Shown here: positions 15,898 through 24,793 of the stretch, piece after piece
How the letters are laid out: each line of letters opens with the position of its first letter
Numbering within the stretch: the first letter of the stretch is position 1
Assembly (NCBI RefSeq): GCF_005887115.1
Contig: NZ_PNCJ01000020.1
Coordinates: 32,460 to 96,459, forward strand
DNA length: 64,000 nucleotides
Source of the DNA: Pseudoalteromonas rubra
GTDB taxonomy: Bacteria > Pseudomonadota > Gammaproteobacteria > Enterobacterales > Alteromonadaceae
Reading direction: 5' to 3'
Notes under the pieces: model-generated
What the model was told of the DNA's origin: nothing
The model's input: only the letters and a program-made list of their open reading frames with translations
Database searches by the model: none
Position numbers and translations under genes: made by a program

Positions 15898-17094
15898 TTA
15901 CATAAAGGCAGGCAACACCCGTTCTGCTATTAATTGCAGTGTGCTGTTTTCCCTTCGATTGGCTGTCACCACAACAACTAAGTCAAGTTCTTTGACCAAA
16001 ATAATATACTGGCCACCTCCCCCTTGAGCAGACACACTATAGAAACGTTGCTCACCTGATTGAAGCTCAGCGTTCCACCAGTAGTAACCATAGCCCTGTT
16101 TAGATACATCTTTACCGCCACCAAACATATTTTCATCCCCAGTAAAGAGTTGTGGGCTGATCGCTTTTGAGATGTAACTTTGCGGGATCAACTGCTCACC
16201 CTGCCACATACCTTTGTTGTTGGTTAACGTACCCCATTTGAGCATATCACGGGATGTCATGTTGACCCGCCAACCCGCTTCAGGGAGGCCGTTATCGGCT
16301 GTTTGCCAGCGGTATTGTTCGATACCCAACTTATCAAGTAACTCTTGCTTGATAAACGCTTCTGCGGTTCCGGGTACCACAGCATCAATCACCTGCATGA
16401 TCAGCATCGGGTCATCCTGATATTTAAATGTCTGCGTTTGTGTACTGATGGGAGCACTGCGCTCCAGCAACGCCTGAGTATGTTGCTGACCTTTAAGCTG
16501 TTTGGATATTTGCGCCAATCCTTCCTTTTGCTCGTCACTCAGTCGAATACCTGAGCGCATGGTCAGAGCCAGATTAAGCGTGATTTTATCACTGCCTTTT
16601 GTCAGCTTGCCGGTATCCAGACCCTTTAAAAAACTCACTACAGGTTTGTCCAGATCTGCCATGCTCAAATAACCCAGCTGAATGGCCCTGCCAAGTGCCA
16701 GGCTGGTATACACTTTAGTGGCGGATGCCTGATAATGCGGCAGGTTGATGCGGCCACGGGAGTAATAGGACTCAAACACCAACTTGCCCTTGTGGGCGAT
16801 AAGTAAGCTGTCAAACTGCCCATGCTTGTTGTTTTCGATTTCTTGTGCCAGTTTTATTAACAGCGCCCTGTCACCACCATCTACTCCGGCTACTCCAACA
16901 GCCAAGCCGTCGTTTTTTCGCTTTGGTGCTGTGTCAATAAATGCGTTTTTAAGCTCTGTAACATCCCGGTACCCTCCGTCTAATTCAGCCTGCGTGGCCT
17001 CTATAGACTGAGTACACTTTGCCATTGTTAACTGACTAAAACTGCCCATAAGCAGGGTTATCACTAAGCTCGTCACTCTCTTTTGTATAATCAT
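15898..17094 (-). CDS. Secreted serine hydrolase, beta-lactamase/penicillin-binding class C type
   Basis: A 398-residue protein with a signal peptide ending at LTMA (about residue 25). The nucleophile motif is S124-A-T-K127, in a helix after HYQASATKVYTSLALG. The second motif is Y225-Q-D where the classical form is Y-x-N. The third, normally K/H-x-G, is replaced by the glycine run SAQGGGGQYI near the C-terminus, as in the 6-aminohexanoate-dimer hydrolase/esterase branch. Expected to be periplasmic and act as an esterase, peptidase or amidase; a true beta-lactamase is less likely. Single gene with its own divergent promoter region. Confidence 0.82.
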   Translation of the reverse strand: MIIQKRVTSLVITLLMGSFSQLTMAKCTQSIEATQAELDGGYRDVTELKNAFIDTAPKRKNDGLAVGVAGVDGGDRALLIKLAQEIENNKHGQFDSLLIAHKGKLVFESYYSRGRINLPHYQASATKVYTSLALGRAIQLGYLSMADLDKPVVSFLKGLDTGKLTKGSDKITLNLALTMRSGIRLSDEQKEGLAQISKQLKGQQHTQALLERSAPISTQTQTFKYQDDPMLIMQVIDAVVPGTAEAFIKQELLDKLGIEQYRWQTADNGLPEAGWRVNMTSRDMLKWGTLTNNKGMWQGEQLIPQSYISKAISPQLFTGDENMFGGGKDVSKQGYGYYWWNAELQSGEQRFYSVSAQGGGGQYIILVKELDLVVVVTANRRENSTLQLIAERVLPAFM

Positions 17095-17432
17095 GAAACT
17101 CTCCTGTTTTTTAACAGTAGCAACATAGCCAGTACGGACGCTCAGTACCTGACTTCCTGGTGACTTCTTGATGACTTTGTCACGAAAGAGCTATATAAAC
17201 TTTAAAATCATAAGGTTAGAAACCTGTGTCAATATCCTCAGCCCATATTTGTTTGACACTCAACGGAAAACATTTTGTGATAATTAAGCATCATTGAGAT
17301 GAGTTCAGAGACATTTTGCTCTATGCGGCAGGTGACTATATAGACATATCGTTCACTGAGGTGTTCTTCCATTCGTTGCCGGACTAACGTTTTTTGACTA
17401 GACTCCCAGTATCATCATCCATTTACCGCAAT
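17095..17432. other. Divergent promoter region
   Basis: A 338-base gap between the divergent serine hydrolase and solute-binding genes. No gene or clear operator is visible; it must hold both promoters. A TTG at 17394 could start the plus-strand gene 13 codons earlier. Confidence 0.5.
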
Positions 17433-18212
17433 ATGCTACGTATCACACTTTTTTGTCTGTTCTTGTTTCCGCTAGCGGTGTTATCAAACAGCGACAGGTT
17501 GGTCCTTATTGCTGGAGACAACTGGTGTCCGGTGAACTGCGGAGAGAATGATAAAGACAAAGGGTTTATGATTGATGTCGCCACCGAAGCACTGGCAATC
17601 TCCGGGTATGAGGTGCGGTACATTGAAATGCCTTGGCTCAGGGCCATTCATCAAGCCCGCGAAGGAAAAATACATGCTATCGTGGGCGCGTTCAAAGATG
17701 ACGCGCCAGATTTTTATTTTCCAAAAGTCCCAATTCTCAAACTCAGCCCAAATACATTATTCACACTGGCAGAGAACACCTGGGTATATAACAACCAGCA
17801 TTCCCTCAACAAAGTGCGCCTTGGTGTTGTGCAAGGCTACGACTACGGTCACTTGCTAAATGCCTATATAAAATCTCACCGCACGTCTCCCAATAGCTAC
17901 ATTACACAAATATCAGGAGACAATGTTGTAAAACGCAGCCTGCTACTGCTAACCAGTAAGCGCATTGATGTTTATGTAGATGCCGGACCGGTAGTCTGGT
18001 TCCGGGCAAAACAAATGGGGCTCGGTGAACAAATCAAGTCTGTTGGTTCAATCAGTCCAGTGGAACCGGCTTATATTGCTTTTTCCCCCAAGCTGACAAA
18101 TAGTGAACAACTTTCACTGGCGCTGGACTTGGGTGTGCTCAGGTTGCAACTAGATGGTCGCCTTGCGGTAATAGCCAAAAAGTATGGGCTAACGGAACTG
18201 CACTATCGGTAA
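17433..18212 (+). CDS. Periplasmic solute-binding protein, family 3
   Basis: A 259-residue protein starting at an internal ATG (17433) that gives the signal peptide MLRITLFCLFLFPLAVLS. A TTG at 17394 would lengthen it by 13 residues; neither start has a strong ribosome site. The mature part follows the amino-acid-type SBP_bac_3 fold: DKGFMIDVATEALAISGYEV, MPWLRAIHQAREGKIHAIVG and RLGVVQGYDYGH, ending with VIAKKYGL. No permease or ATPase gene is near, so it may be one of the stand-alone binding proteins common in marine Alteromonadales. Ligand unknown. Confidence 0.8.
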   Translation: MLRITLFCLFLFPLAVLSNSDRLVLIAGDNWCPVNCGENDKDKGFMIDVATEALAISGYEVRYIEMPWLRAIHQAREGKIHAIVGAFKDDAPDFYFPKVPILKLSPNTLFTLAENTWVYNNQHSLNKVRLGVVQGYDYGHLLNAYIKSHRTSPNSYITQISGDNVVKRSLLLLTSKRIDVYVDAGPVVWFRAKQMGLGEQIKSVGSISPVEPAYIAFSPKLTNSEQLSLALDLGVLRLQLDGRLAVIAKKYGLTELHYR

Positions 18213-18285
18213 ACCTGTAATGCGCTAATTGCCATGCTTTATGAAAGTATTGCGAGCATGAAGCATGATACGCAGCTGGAATAGC

Positions 18286-19119
18286 TCAAGTATTATCTGG
18301 GCATGCAGGTTGCTCGACAATTGCCTGCGCGGCATGCTGAGCAAGCACTCCTTGCAGGTCAGGTGACACCCCGTCCAGAATGCTGGTAGCTCCTTTATCT
18401 ACTGATTCCCCGGTAATAATTTGTGTAAACACCAGCGCGCTTAGTAGTATACCCAAAGTGTCGGCATGATTGCCATCTGATGCATGTAGTGCTAATTCAG
18501 GCCTATTGGCTATCGTGCCGTACCAGGCTTTTGCAATAGGAGCCAGGCAGCTAGGCTCTGCATCGGCAATGTTTTTGTGAATATCATGAACATATTCGCC
18601 TTCCACTCTATTTCCACGTTGCGGGTGTTCAGGAAACAAAATAGGCGTAGCGCCATGGGTTTTGGCCAGTGCTACCCACTGCTTGGTTGCCTCTGTAGAA
18701 TAGCGCTTGGACATAGACTGGGAATATTTCTGACCCTGAATTATCAAGTGTGTCCAGGGTACATCAGGCTGAGTAAAGCGCTTAACGACTTCATAATTCG
18801 CTATCAGATTGTCGGTGAAGCCAAACCCCAATAATTCAACATTAACGGTCTTATCGGGCGCCATAAATTCAATCGTGCGCTTGAGAGTCGGGGCAAGACC
18901 ACTAGAATGACTATTGCCCACCATGGCAATTTGGTAGTGCTCTACATCAGAGTTAATCGCCAAAGAAGCGGGTTTGATGTAGCTATTGACCAAATCAGCT
19001 GCGCTTTCTCCTGCCTGCCCCTTCGCAGCACTGTGTTGACTGTCACTATTGCCCCCACATGCCCCAAGTAATAGCACAGGCAATAACGAAAGACACAGCA
19101 ATCCAGTATATTTATTCAT
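18286..19119 (-). CDS. GDSL/SGNH-like lipoprotein
   Basis: A 277-residue lipoprotein: start at ATG 19119 with GGGAAG upstream, signal peptide and lipobox LLLGAC. The mature region has VGNSHSSGLAP, resembling the catalytic serine block of SGNH hydrolases, a middle WTHLIIQGQKYSQS and a late HASDGNHADTLG with the Asp-x-x-His block V pattern. I infer an envelope-anchored esterase or acyl hydrolase. The family match is by motif only, and it could be a related non-catalytic fold. Confidence 0.62.
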   Translation of the reverse strand: MNKYTGLLCLSLLPVLLLGACGGNSDSQHSAAKGQAGESAADLVNSYIKPASLAINSDVEHYQIAMVGNSHSSGLAPTLKRTIEFMAPDKTVNVELLGFGFTDNLIANYEVVKRFTQPDVPWTHLIIQGQKYSQSMSKRYSTEATKQWVALAKTHGATPILFPEHPQRGNRVEGEYVHDIHKNIADAEPSCLAPIAKAWYGTIANRPELALHASDGNHADTLGILLSALVFTQIITGESVDKGATSILDGVSPDLQGVLAQHAAQAIVEQPACPDNT

Positions 19120-19272
19120 TTTTTTATACTTCCCTTTGGTTATGCTGTCTACATAATGCCCACAAGACCAATATTTCGTCAACGCAATATTAATTTATAA
19201 TCATCATTTCGTTAATTTAGATATCGATTTGTAAATATTATCTAGCTACCTTCCAGCTAGCAGAGAACACAA

Positions 19273-19296
19273 TGGCAGTGTCTGCCGACACTGCCA
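19273..19296 (-). terminator. Hairpin downstream of the sucrose-locus TonB receptor
   Basis: Perfect stem TGGCAGTGTC / GACACTGCCA with loop TGCC. The T-run after it on the minus strand is short (TTGTGTT), so termination is likely but not certain. Confidence 0.5.
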
Positions 19297-19362
19297 CAGA
19301 GGTAGAAACCAAGCGATCTGCAGTCATAAATCTGCTTGGCAATTTATCCTCCTTGCAAAGCA

Positions 19363-21759
19363 CTAGAATTGATAGTTGACGGTAAAGGAAGTTGTACGCC
19401 CGTTAATGGTGCGAGCTCTGATGATTCCAGACTCTGGAATGCTGCCTTCTTCCGCTTCTGTGATCCCTACTGCATTAAACAGGTTGTTGACGTTGAGCGA
19501 TAAAGACAAGTCTTCGGTCATATCATAGCTGGCAAATGCATTGACCTGAGTGTAGCCATCAAATTTCAGCGCGTTATTATCCTGTGCGTAAGCATCGGTT
19601 GAGCCAAGCAGGCTTAAACCCACTGCTCCTCGTGCCATGTTGTAACGCGCCATCAAAGAGTAAATAAAGTCCGCCTGGCGCCTTGGCGTATTGCCCACCA
19701 CCTCAGGTGACAAAGCATCTTTGGCGATCTCGGCGTCCGTCCAGGTCAGGCTGCCTCTGAAATCAAAGGAGCCAACAAAGTACACCCCTTCAAGTTCAAT
19801 GCCATGTGCTTCATATTCACGGTCAAAAAAGCGCTGGCTGGTGGCTTCAAAATTTTGCTCTTCGGTTTGAGCATAAAAAGCGGTGGCAAATAGACTGCCG
19901 TTTTCAAGCTGTTGCTTCAAACCAAATTCAAGCTGGGTTACTTCGTCAATGGCGTCTTCCTTTGCCACACTGCCGTCTGCATTCACTTTGCCAAACAACA
20001 GACGATCGGCATTTGCTCTGGCTCCTTCACTGAAACGCCCAAACACCGCCCGCGTTGGACTCAACTGATAATTAGCACCGAGGGAGTAGCTGGTGTAATG
20101 CCAGTCGTAATCAACGAGTGACGGATTAGCCAAATCTATGCCCGCAACCTGCTCTTCAGGTTTTGAAATCGCGCCATCGGCATTCACATCCCGCTGCGAT
20201 ACCACAGCCCCCGCATAGGTGCCCGAGGCTTCACCTGAGTCATAACGCACACTGGCATCGACGGTTAAATCGCCCACCTGCGAGGAAATCGCCAGATAAG
20301 GCGCGCGCGTTGAATAATCTGTATTGTAATTACGCTGACAACAATTGCCCCAGGCAGGTGTCCCGTATGCGTACAAGCCATTGTCCGAAAAAGCCGTGCC
20401 ATCGGCTGCAAAGACATCCAAAAGCGCTGCGTTTTGCCCTTTTAACTCCAGCAGATAAGAGTTCCACAACCAGGACATTTCAATGGCCTGCTCGGATGCA
20501 AAATAGCCAAAGGTTAAAGCGGTATCGCCCAGCTGTTTTGTCAGTTTAATGTCGTTGACCAGCGAGCCAAAGTCCTGCATCTCAACATCAAAAGTATGGA
20601 TCCGCATCAGATTATCGTCGCTGAATTGACTGCCAGCGCTTGCACCATTGGCATATTTTAATGTCGCGCCCTCACCGGCGATGCTCTCGGCGATAGACTG
20701 GGCACTGCCCACTTCAGCCGGAAAAGGCGCATTAAACGTACCTTTTACCTTGGCTACTCTAAACCGGTTTTCAATTTTCCAGTCGTTGCTCAGCTCAAAG
20801 CTGGCCTCAACGCCAACGCTGTCAACCTGAGGATGCATGCCATCACGCATATCTGCGCGGCGCACTTCGTTGTTGGCGCCCAACCCCTGTGTTTGGGTAA
20901 ACAAAACCGAATGCGGCGTATCTGACAATGCATCAAATCTCGGCAGTGAGTCGCCATTGGCATACATGGGCATAGGTAAGTAGCCGGTTGAGCGGTCATC
21001 CAGGTGCTTGAGGTAGACTCTGACATAGCCCGACTCAAATTCTTTGGTCAGATTGGCTTTAATCTGCCCGCCCTTGTTGCCGGTATAACCGGTATCACGC
21101 GGCCCTTCGCCTTGGCGCACAAATCCGCCGATATGGAATCGTACGGTGTCAGACAGATAGGTGCCAAATTCAAAGTCAGTTCTGAATTCGTCATAATCAA
21201 GACCCAGTGTCGTTGCAATGCTGCCCGATTCGCTGTCACCGGTCTTAGAAATAAAGTTGATGATCCCACCCGGCGCGTTACTGGCGGCAGTCGAAGCCGA
21301 GCCGCCTCGGATGGACTCAATTGATTGCACCGTGTTATCCAGGCGCATAAAAATATCTGCATTACCGAATGCAATATCGCCAAACTGTAATACGGGCAAG
21401 CCATCTTCTTGCAATTGCAGGAACTTGGCCCCACCGGCCGCAACCGGCAGTCCGCGTACGGCAATGTTTGCATTGCCCTCTCCCCCGGTTGACTCTGATC
21501 TCACCCCAGGTAACAAGCGAAATGCTTCGGCTGTGGTTCTGGGTGTTGCAACACTTATCTGCTGAGCAGAAATGCTACTGACAGACACGCTGGATGCCAT
21601 CACGGTGCGCCTTTGTGGCACGCCTGTCACAATGATTTTTTCCAGCTCATTCTGAGCCTGTGCATTTGCTTGGTCCTGGCTCTGTTGTGCCCACACTGTG
21701 GGGCTAAGCGCCAGAGTCAGTGCACTGAGTGCAAACCAACCGGGAGTGTATGTTGTCAT
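19363..21759 (-). CDS. TonB-dependent outer membrane receptor (sucrose locus)
   Basis: A 798-residue outer membrane transporter. I start at the ATG at 21759 (TTYTPGWFAL), with GAGG six bases upstream, and not at the TTG at 21780. Signal peptide ends at VWA. Plug domain: EKIIVTGV near the start as TonB-box-like segment, RTTAEAFRLLPGVRSES and NIAVRGLPVAAGG. The C-terminus ends in a typical beta-signal with terminal Phe (SFTVNYQF). The gene lies beside the sucrose phosphorylase and its likely operator is 58 bases upstream, so sucrose or a related glucoside is the probable ligand (inference). Confidence 0.87.
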   Translation of the reverse strand: MTTYTPGWFALSALTLALSPTVWAQQSQDQANAQAQNELEKIIVTGVPQRRTVMASSVSVSSISAQQISVATPRTTAEAFRLLPGVRSESTGGEGNANIAVRGLPVAAGGAKFLQLQEDGLPVLQFGDIAFGNADIFMRLDNTVQSIESIRGGSASTAASNAPGGIINFISKTGDSESGSIATTLGLDYDEFRTDFEFGTYLSDTVRFHIGGFVRQGEGPRDTGYTGNKGGQIKANLTKEFESGYVRVYLKHLDDRSTGYLPMPMYANGDSLPRFDALSDTPHSVLFTQTQGLGANNEVRRADMRDGMHPQVDSVGVEASFELSNDWKIENRFRVAKVKGTFNAPFPAEVGSAQSIAESIAGEGATLKYANGASAGSQFSDDNLMRIHTFDVEMQDFGSLVNDIKLTKQLGDTALTFGYFASEQAIEMSWLWNSYLLELKGQNAALLDVFAADGTAFSDNGLYAYGTPAWGNCCQRNYNTDYSTRAPYLAISSQVGDLTVDASVRYDSGEASGTYAGAVVSQRDVNADGAISKPEEQVAGIDLANPSLVDYDWHYTSYSLGANYQLSPTRAVFGRFSEGARANADRLLFGKVNADGSVAKEDAIDEVTQLEFGLKQQLENGSLFATAFYAQTEEQNFEATSQRFFDREYEAHGIELEGVYFVGSFDFRGSLTWTDAEIAKDALSPEVVGNTPRRQADFIYSLMARYNMARGAVGLSLLGSTDAYAQDNNALKFDGYTQVNAFASYDMTEDLSLSLNVNNLFNAVGITEAEEGSIPESGIIRARTINGRTTSFTVNYQF

Positions 21760-21816
21760 AATGTGCCTCGTTGTTGTCAATTATATATTGCTGGCACCAC
21801 ACTATGTGGATTTAGA

Positions 21817-21834
21817 TACTTAATCGATTAAGTA
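21817..21834. promoter_or_regulatory. LacI-type operator upstream of the TonB receptor
   Basis: Perfect 18-base palindrome TACTTAATCGATTAAGTA with a central CG, 58 bases before the receptor start. The inner 16 bases are identical to the site at 23248-23263. Size, central CG and neighbouring lacI-family gene make it the likely binding site of that repressor. Confidence 0.8.
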
Positions 21835-21928
21835 AGTTAGCAAATATTTGTCGCTTTGCAATCAAAAAATTACACACGACGGGTTTCTAGTTAGATAACG
21901 CTATGATTTAGTTTTAAAAGTATTTGAG

Positions 21929-23128
21929 CTAATGTGCGTTTGCCAGCCTCAGCTGGGCTGGGTTTTTCCAGTAGTTGTATGCCATCGCCAGCATCAGCAA
22001 AGCCGCAAATCCCATCGCCAGTGCAAACCCGTAGCGAATATGACCAAAATAATCACTGACCATACCCATCAGCAAAGGCGCCAGGGCTGCAGACAACGCG
22101 GTAAAGAACAAAATCACGCCAGCGACCGAGCCATGCTGATGCTTATCGAAGCATGAGATCCCCTTCGAATTAAGTGTGGGGTATATCATCGACATAAAGA
22201 GCCCACTGAGTGGCAGCGCAATGACGGCAGCATTCACGCCAAACAAAAAGGTCAGCAGGTAACAAAGAAAAATGGCCGAGCTCAGCGCGAACATCACACT
22301 CTGCCAACTGAACAGGTTAAGCAGCCAGACAGCCATAAAGCGCCCCACCGCCCGCAATATAAAAAAGATGGTCAGTGCATAGGTTGCCAGCAGGCTCCAG
22401 CTCCCCTCGTAGGTTTTGAGTAAAGTCGGCATCCAGACATAAATGGCGACTTCCGTCGCAACATACAGCGCAATGGCAGCCGAAAAGCCTAGTGCATGTT
22501 TGTCCTTGAGCATCAGCAGGGTCTGCCTGAATCCACTACCTTGGCTAACCTGCTTAGCGGGCCGCTCAGGAAACTTCACAGCGAACGTGATTAAACACAA
22601 AACGCTGCATAAGCTCCCTGCCAGAATATAGAGGTAAACCCAGCTGACACCCGACGCCAGCATGTAGCTCACCGCGGCCGGCCCCACGATGGCGCCAACA
22701 GCAAAGAAGCCTTCGACCATGTTCATGGTCCGGGTGTGCGCCTGGCTGGTTGGCGTCAAATCGCCTAACAAAGCCAGTGCTGCGGTTTTGAACAGGCCGA
22801 TCGCCAGGCCAATCACACTCATTAAGCACACAAAGGTGATAAAGGTTTCACCCATTGCAAAGCCAAAGCAGGCACCGGCAAAGAGCACAAAACCAAGAAT
22901 GATGGTCGGCTTGTGGCCTATTTTATCGGCCAAAAAGCCCAGCAACAGACCACTGGCGGCAATCCAAATCATTGGCGCGTAATGAAACGCGCTCGCCTGT
23001 GTCATGGTTAACTGATAATCCCGGATCAGCTCGGGAATGATCACGCCCACGGCGTCCGATGTCATGGCAAACATAAAAAACATCATGTATGTCAGCCAGC
23101 GTAATGCGCCTAAGTTGCTGCTTGTCAT
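21929..23128 (-). CDS. MFS transporter (sucrose locus)
   Basis: A 399-residue inner membrane protein with about 12 hydrophobic segments. The MFS signature between helices 2 and 3 is readable as GFLADKIGHKPTI; helix 5 region VEGFFAVGAIVGPAAVSYML is also typical. AGAGGT precedes the ATG. It is divergent from the sucrose phosphorylase and shares the 186-base gap containing the LacI-type operator. By position it imports sucrose or a related sugar from the periplasm after uptake by the TonB receptor; specificity is not readable. Confidence 0.85.
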   Translation of the reverse strand: MTSSNLGALRWLTYMMFFMFAMTSDAVGVIIPELIRDYQLTMTQASAFHYAPMIWIAASGLLLGFLADKIGHKPTIILGFVLFAGACFGFAMGETFITFVCLMSVIGLAIGLFKTAALALLGDLTPTSQAHTRTMNMVEGFFAVGAIVGPAAVSYMLASGVSWVYLYILAGSLCSVLCLITFAVKFPERPAKQVSQGSGFRQTLLMLKDKHALGFSAAIALYVATEVAIYVWMPTLLKTYEGSWSLLATYALTIFFILRAVGRFMAVWLLNLFSWQSVMFALSSAIFLCYLLTFLFGVNAAVIALPLSGLFMSMIYPTLNSKGISCFDKHQHGSVAGVILFFTALSAALAPLLMGMVSDYFGHIRYGFALAMGFAALLMLAMAYNYWKNPAQLRLANAH

Positions 23129-23246
23129 AGTTATTACCTCTTAGGTATTGCGGCCAAGCCCGGTTAAGTTTAAAACTCAATCGCACTCTTGTGCCAATTT
23201 TCACGTAAATAGTACTTGAATATCTTGTCGTGCTGATTAAAGATAT

Positions 23247-23264
23247 AACTTAATCGATTAAGTT
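23247..23264. promoter_or_regulatory. LacI-type operator between MFS transporter and sucrose phosphorylase
   Basis: Perfect 18-base palindrome AACTTAATCGATTAAGTT, sharing its inner 16 bases with the operator at 21818-21833. It lies 26 bases before the phosphorylase start and 119 bases before the MFS start, so it can control both. Confidence 0.8.
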
Positions 23265-23289
23265 TCAACAATGAGAATTGAACTGAACC

Positions 23290-24762
23290 ATGAAAAACCA
23301 AGTGCAACTGATAACCTACGCCGATCGCTTAAGCGGTGCAGGCCTGCCTGAACTCACTCAGCTGTTGGACGGCCCGTTAGCGGGATTGTTTGGCGGTGTC
23401 CATATTCTGCCGTTTTACTACCCGATTGACGGAAGTGATGCCGGATTCGATCCGATAGACCACAGTGAGGTTGATAAACGACTTGGCAACTGGGCAAGTG
23501 TGAAAGCACTTGGGGAGCGCTTTGAGGTGATGGCCGATTTAATCGTCAATCATGCTTCGGCTCAGTCCCCAGAGTTTCAGGATGTGCTCAAACATGGCGA
23601 GCAGTCACCCTACTGGCCTTTGTTTTTAAAGGAGCACGATATTTTTCCCGATGGGATCAGTGACGAACAAGCACACGCGATATTCAGACCCAGGCCAACC
23701 AGCTGTTTTACGCCTAAAAAGCTGCAAAGTGGTGAAACGGTCAACTTCTGGACCACGTTTACTGATAATCAGGTTGATATCAATGTTGAAACGCCCCAGG
23801 GCAAAGCGTATCTGGACAAAATTCTGACCTTGTTTGCGCAAAATAATGTCAAGATTATTCGCCTGGATGCGGCTGGCTATGCCATAAAACGCGCCGGAAC
23901 AAGCTGCTTTATGACCCCGGAATCATTCGACTTTATCAACCAGCTATCGCGTCAGGCCAATGCGCTCGGTATGGAGACCATTGCCGAGATCCACAGCCAT
24001 TATCAGACTCAAATTGACGTAGCATCGAAAGTAGACCGCGTCTACGACTTTGCTTTGCCACCGTTAATCTTACACGCTCTATTTAGCAATAATGCCGATC
24101 CCCTGCTTTGCTGGTTACAGCAATCGCCGCGTAATTGCCTGACGGTACTCGATACTCATGACGGTATCGGCATTGTCGATGCGGGTCCGGATGGGGATAA
24201 GCCCGGTCTGCTCAATGCACAGCAAATCGATACTCTGGTAGAAACCATTCACAGCAATAGCCGGGGTGAGAGCAAGCAGGCAACCGGTGCCGCTGCCAGC
24301 AACGTTGATTTGTATCAGGTCAATTGCACCTACTATGATGCACTGGGTCGCAATGATCTCGATTACCTGATAGCGCGCGCAATCCAGTTCTTTTCACCTG
24401 GCGTCCCGCAAGTTTATTACGGTGGCCTGCTGGCACTGCACAATGATATGGCGCTGCTTGAAAACACCAACGTAGGTAGGGATATCAATCGCAGTTACCT
24501 CAATGAACAACAAGTTGAAGACGCGTTATCCAAACCCGTAGTCAGGGGCCTGTGCAAACTAATTGAATTACGAAACCAGAGCAGTGCATTCGATGGAGAG
24601 TTTGTTTTGTCAGGGTCAGAAGAAGCGCTCTCTTTGCAATGGTGCACTCAGGACGCCCGTGCAATACTCGACGTTAACCTGGCGACAAGAGCAGCGTTCA
24701 TTACGTTCAAAGAGACGGACCTTACAAAGCACATCTGTCTGGCTGATTTACTCCAGGCTTAG
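23290..24762 (+). CDS. Sucrose phosphorylase (GH13 subfamily 18)
   Basis: A 490-residue cytoplasmic enzyme converting sucrose and phosphate to glucose 1-phosphate and fructose, saving one ATP. Catalytic residues fall where expected: nucleophile Asp193 (IIRLDAAGYA), acid/base Glu233 (ETIAEIHS) and Asp291 (LDTHDGIG), matching Asp192, Glu232 and Asp290 of the Bifidobacterium enzyme. The short N-terminus QLITYADRL and the PGVPQVYYGG segment are also typical. Glucosylglycerate- or glucosylglycerol-type specificity cannot be ruled out from sequence alone. The LacI-type operator is 26 bases upstream, and the lacI gene is convergent just downstream. Confidence 0.92.
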   Translation: MKNQVQLITYADRLSGAGLPELTQLLDGPLAGLFGGVHILPFYYPIDGSDAGFDPIDHSEVDKRLGNWASVKALGERFEVMADLIVNHASAQSPEFQDVLKHGEQSPYWPLFLKEHDIFPDGISDEQAHAIFRPRPTSCFTPKKLQSGETVNFWTTFTDNQVDINVETPQGKAYLDKILTLFAQNNVKIIRLDAAGYAIKRAGTSCFMTPESFDFINQLSRQANALGMETIAEIHSHYQTQIDVASKVDRVYDFALPPLILHALFSNNADPLLCWLQQSPRNCLTVLDTHDGIGIVDAGPDGDKPGLLNAQQIDTLVETIHSNSRGESKQATGAAASNVDLYQVNCTYYDALGRNDLDYLIARAIQFFSPGVPQVYYGGLLALHNDMALLENTNVGRDINRSYLNEQQVEDALSKPVVRGLCKLIELRNQSSAFDGEFVLSGSEEALSLQWCTQDARAILDVNLATRAAFITFKETDLTKHICLADLLQA

Positions 24763-24768
24763 TAATAC

Positions 24769-24793
24769 CTGGGCAGTCAGATTGACTGCCCAG
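24769..24793. terminator. Hairpin between convergent sucrose phosphorylase and lacI genes
   Basis: Eleven-base perfect stem CTGGGCAGTCA / TGACTGCCCAG with a 3-base loop, lying over the last codons of the lacI-family gene. There is no T-run on either side, so it may slow or block polymerase rather than being a classic terminator. Confidence 0.45.

Noticed and set aside
15898..17094. True class C beta-lactamase
   Set aside because: The second motif is Y-Q-D and the K-T-G-type third motif is a glycine run; a general serine hydrolase is the safer call.
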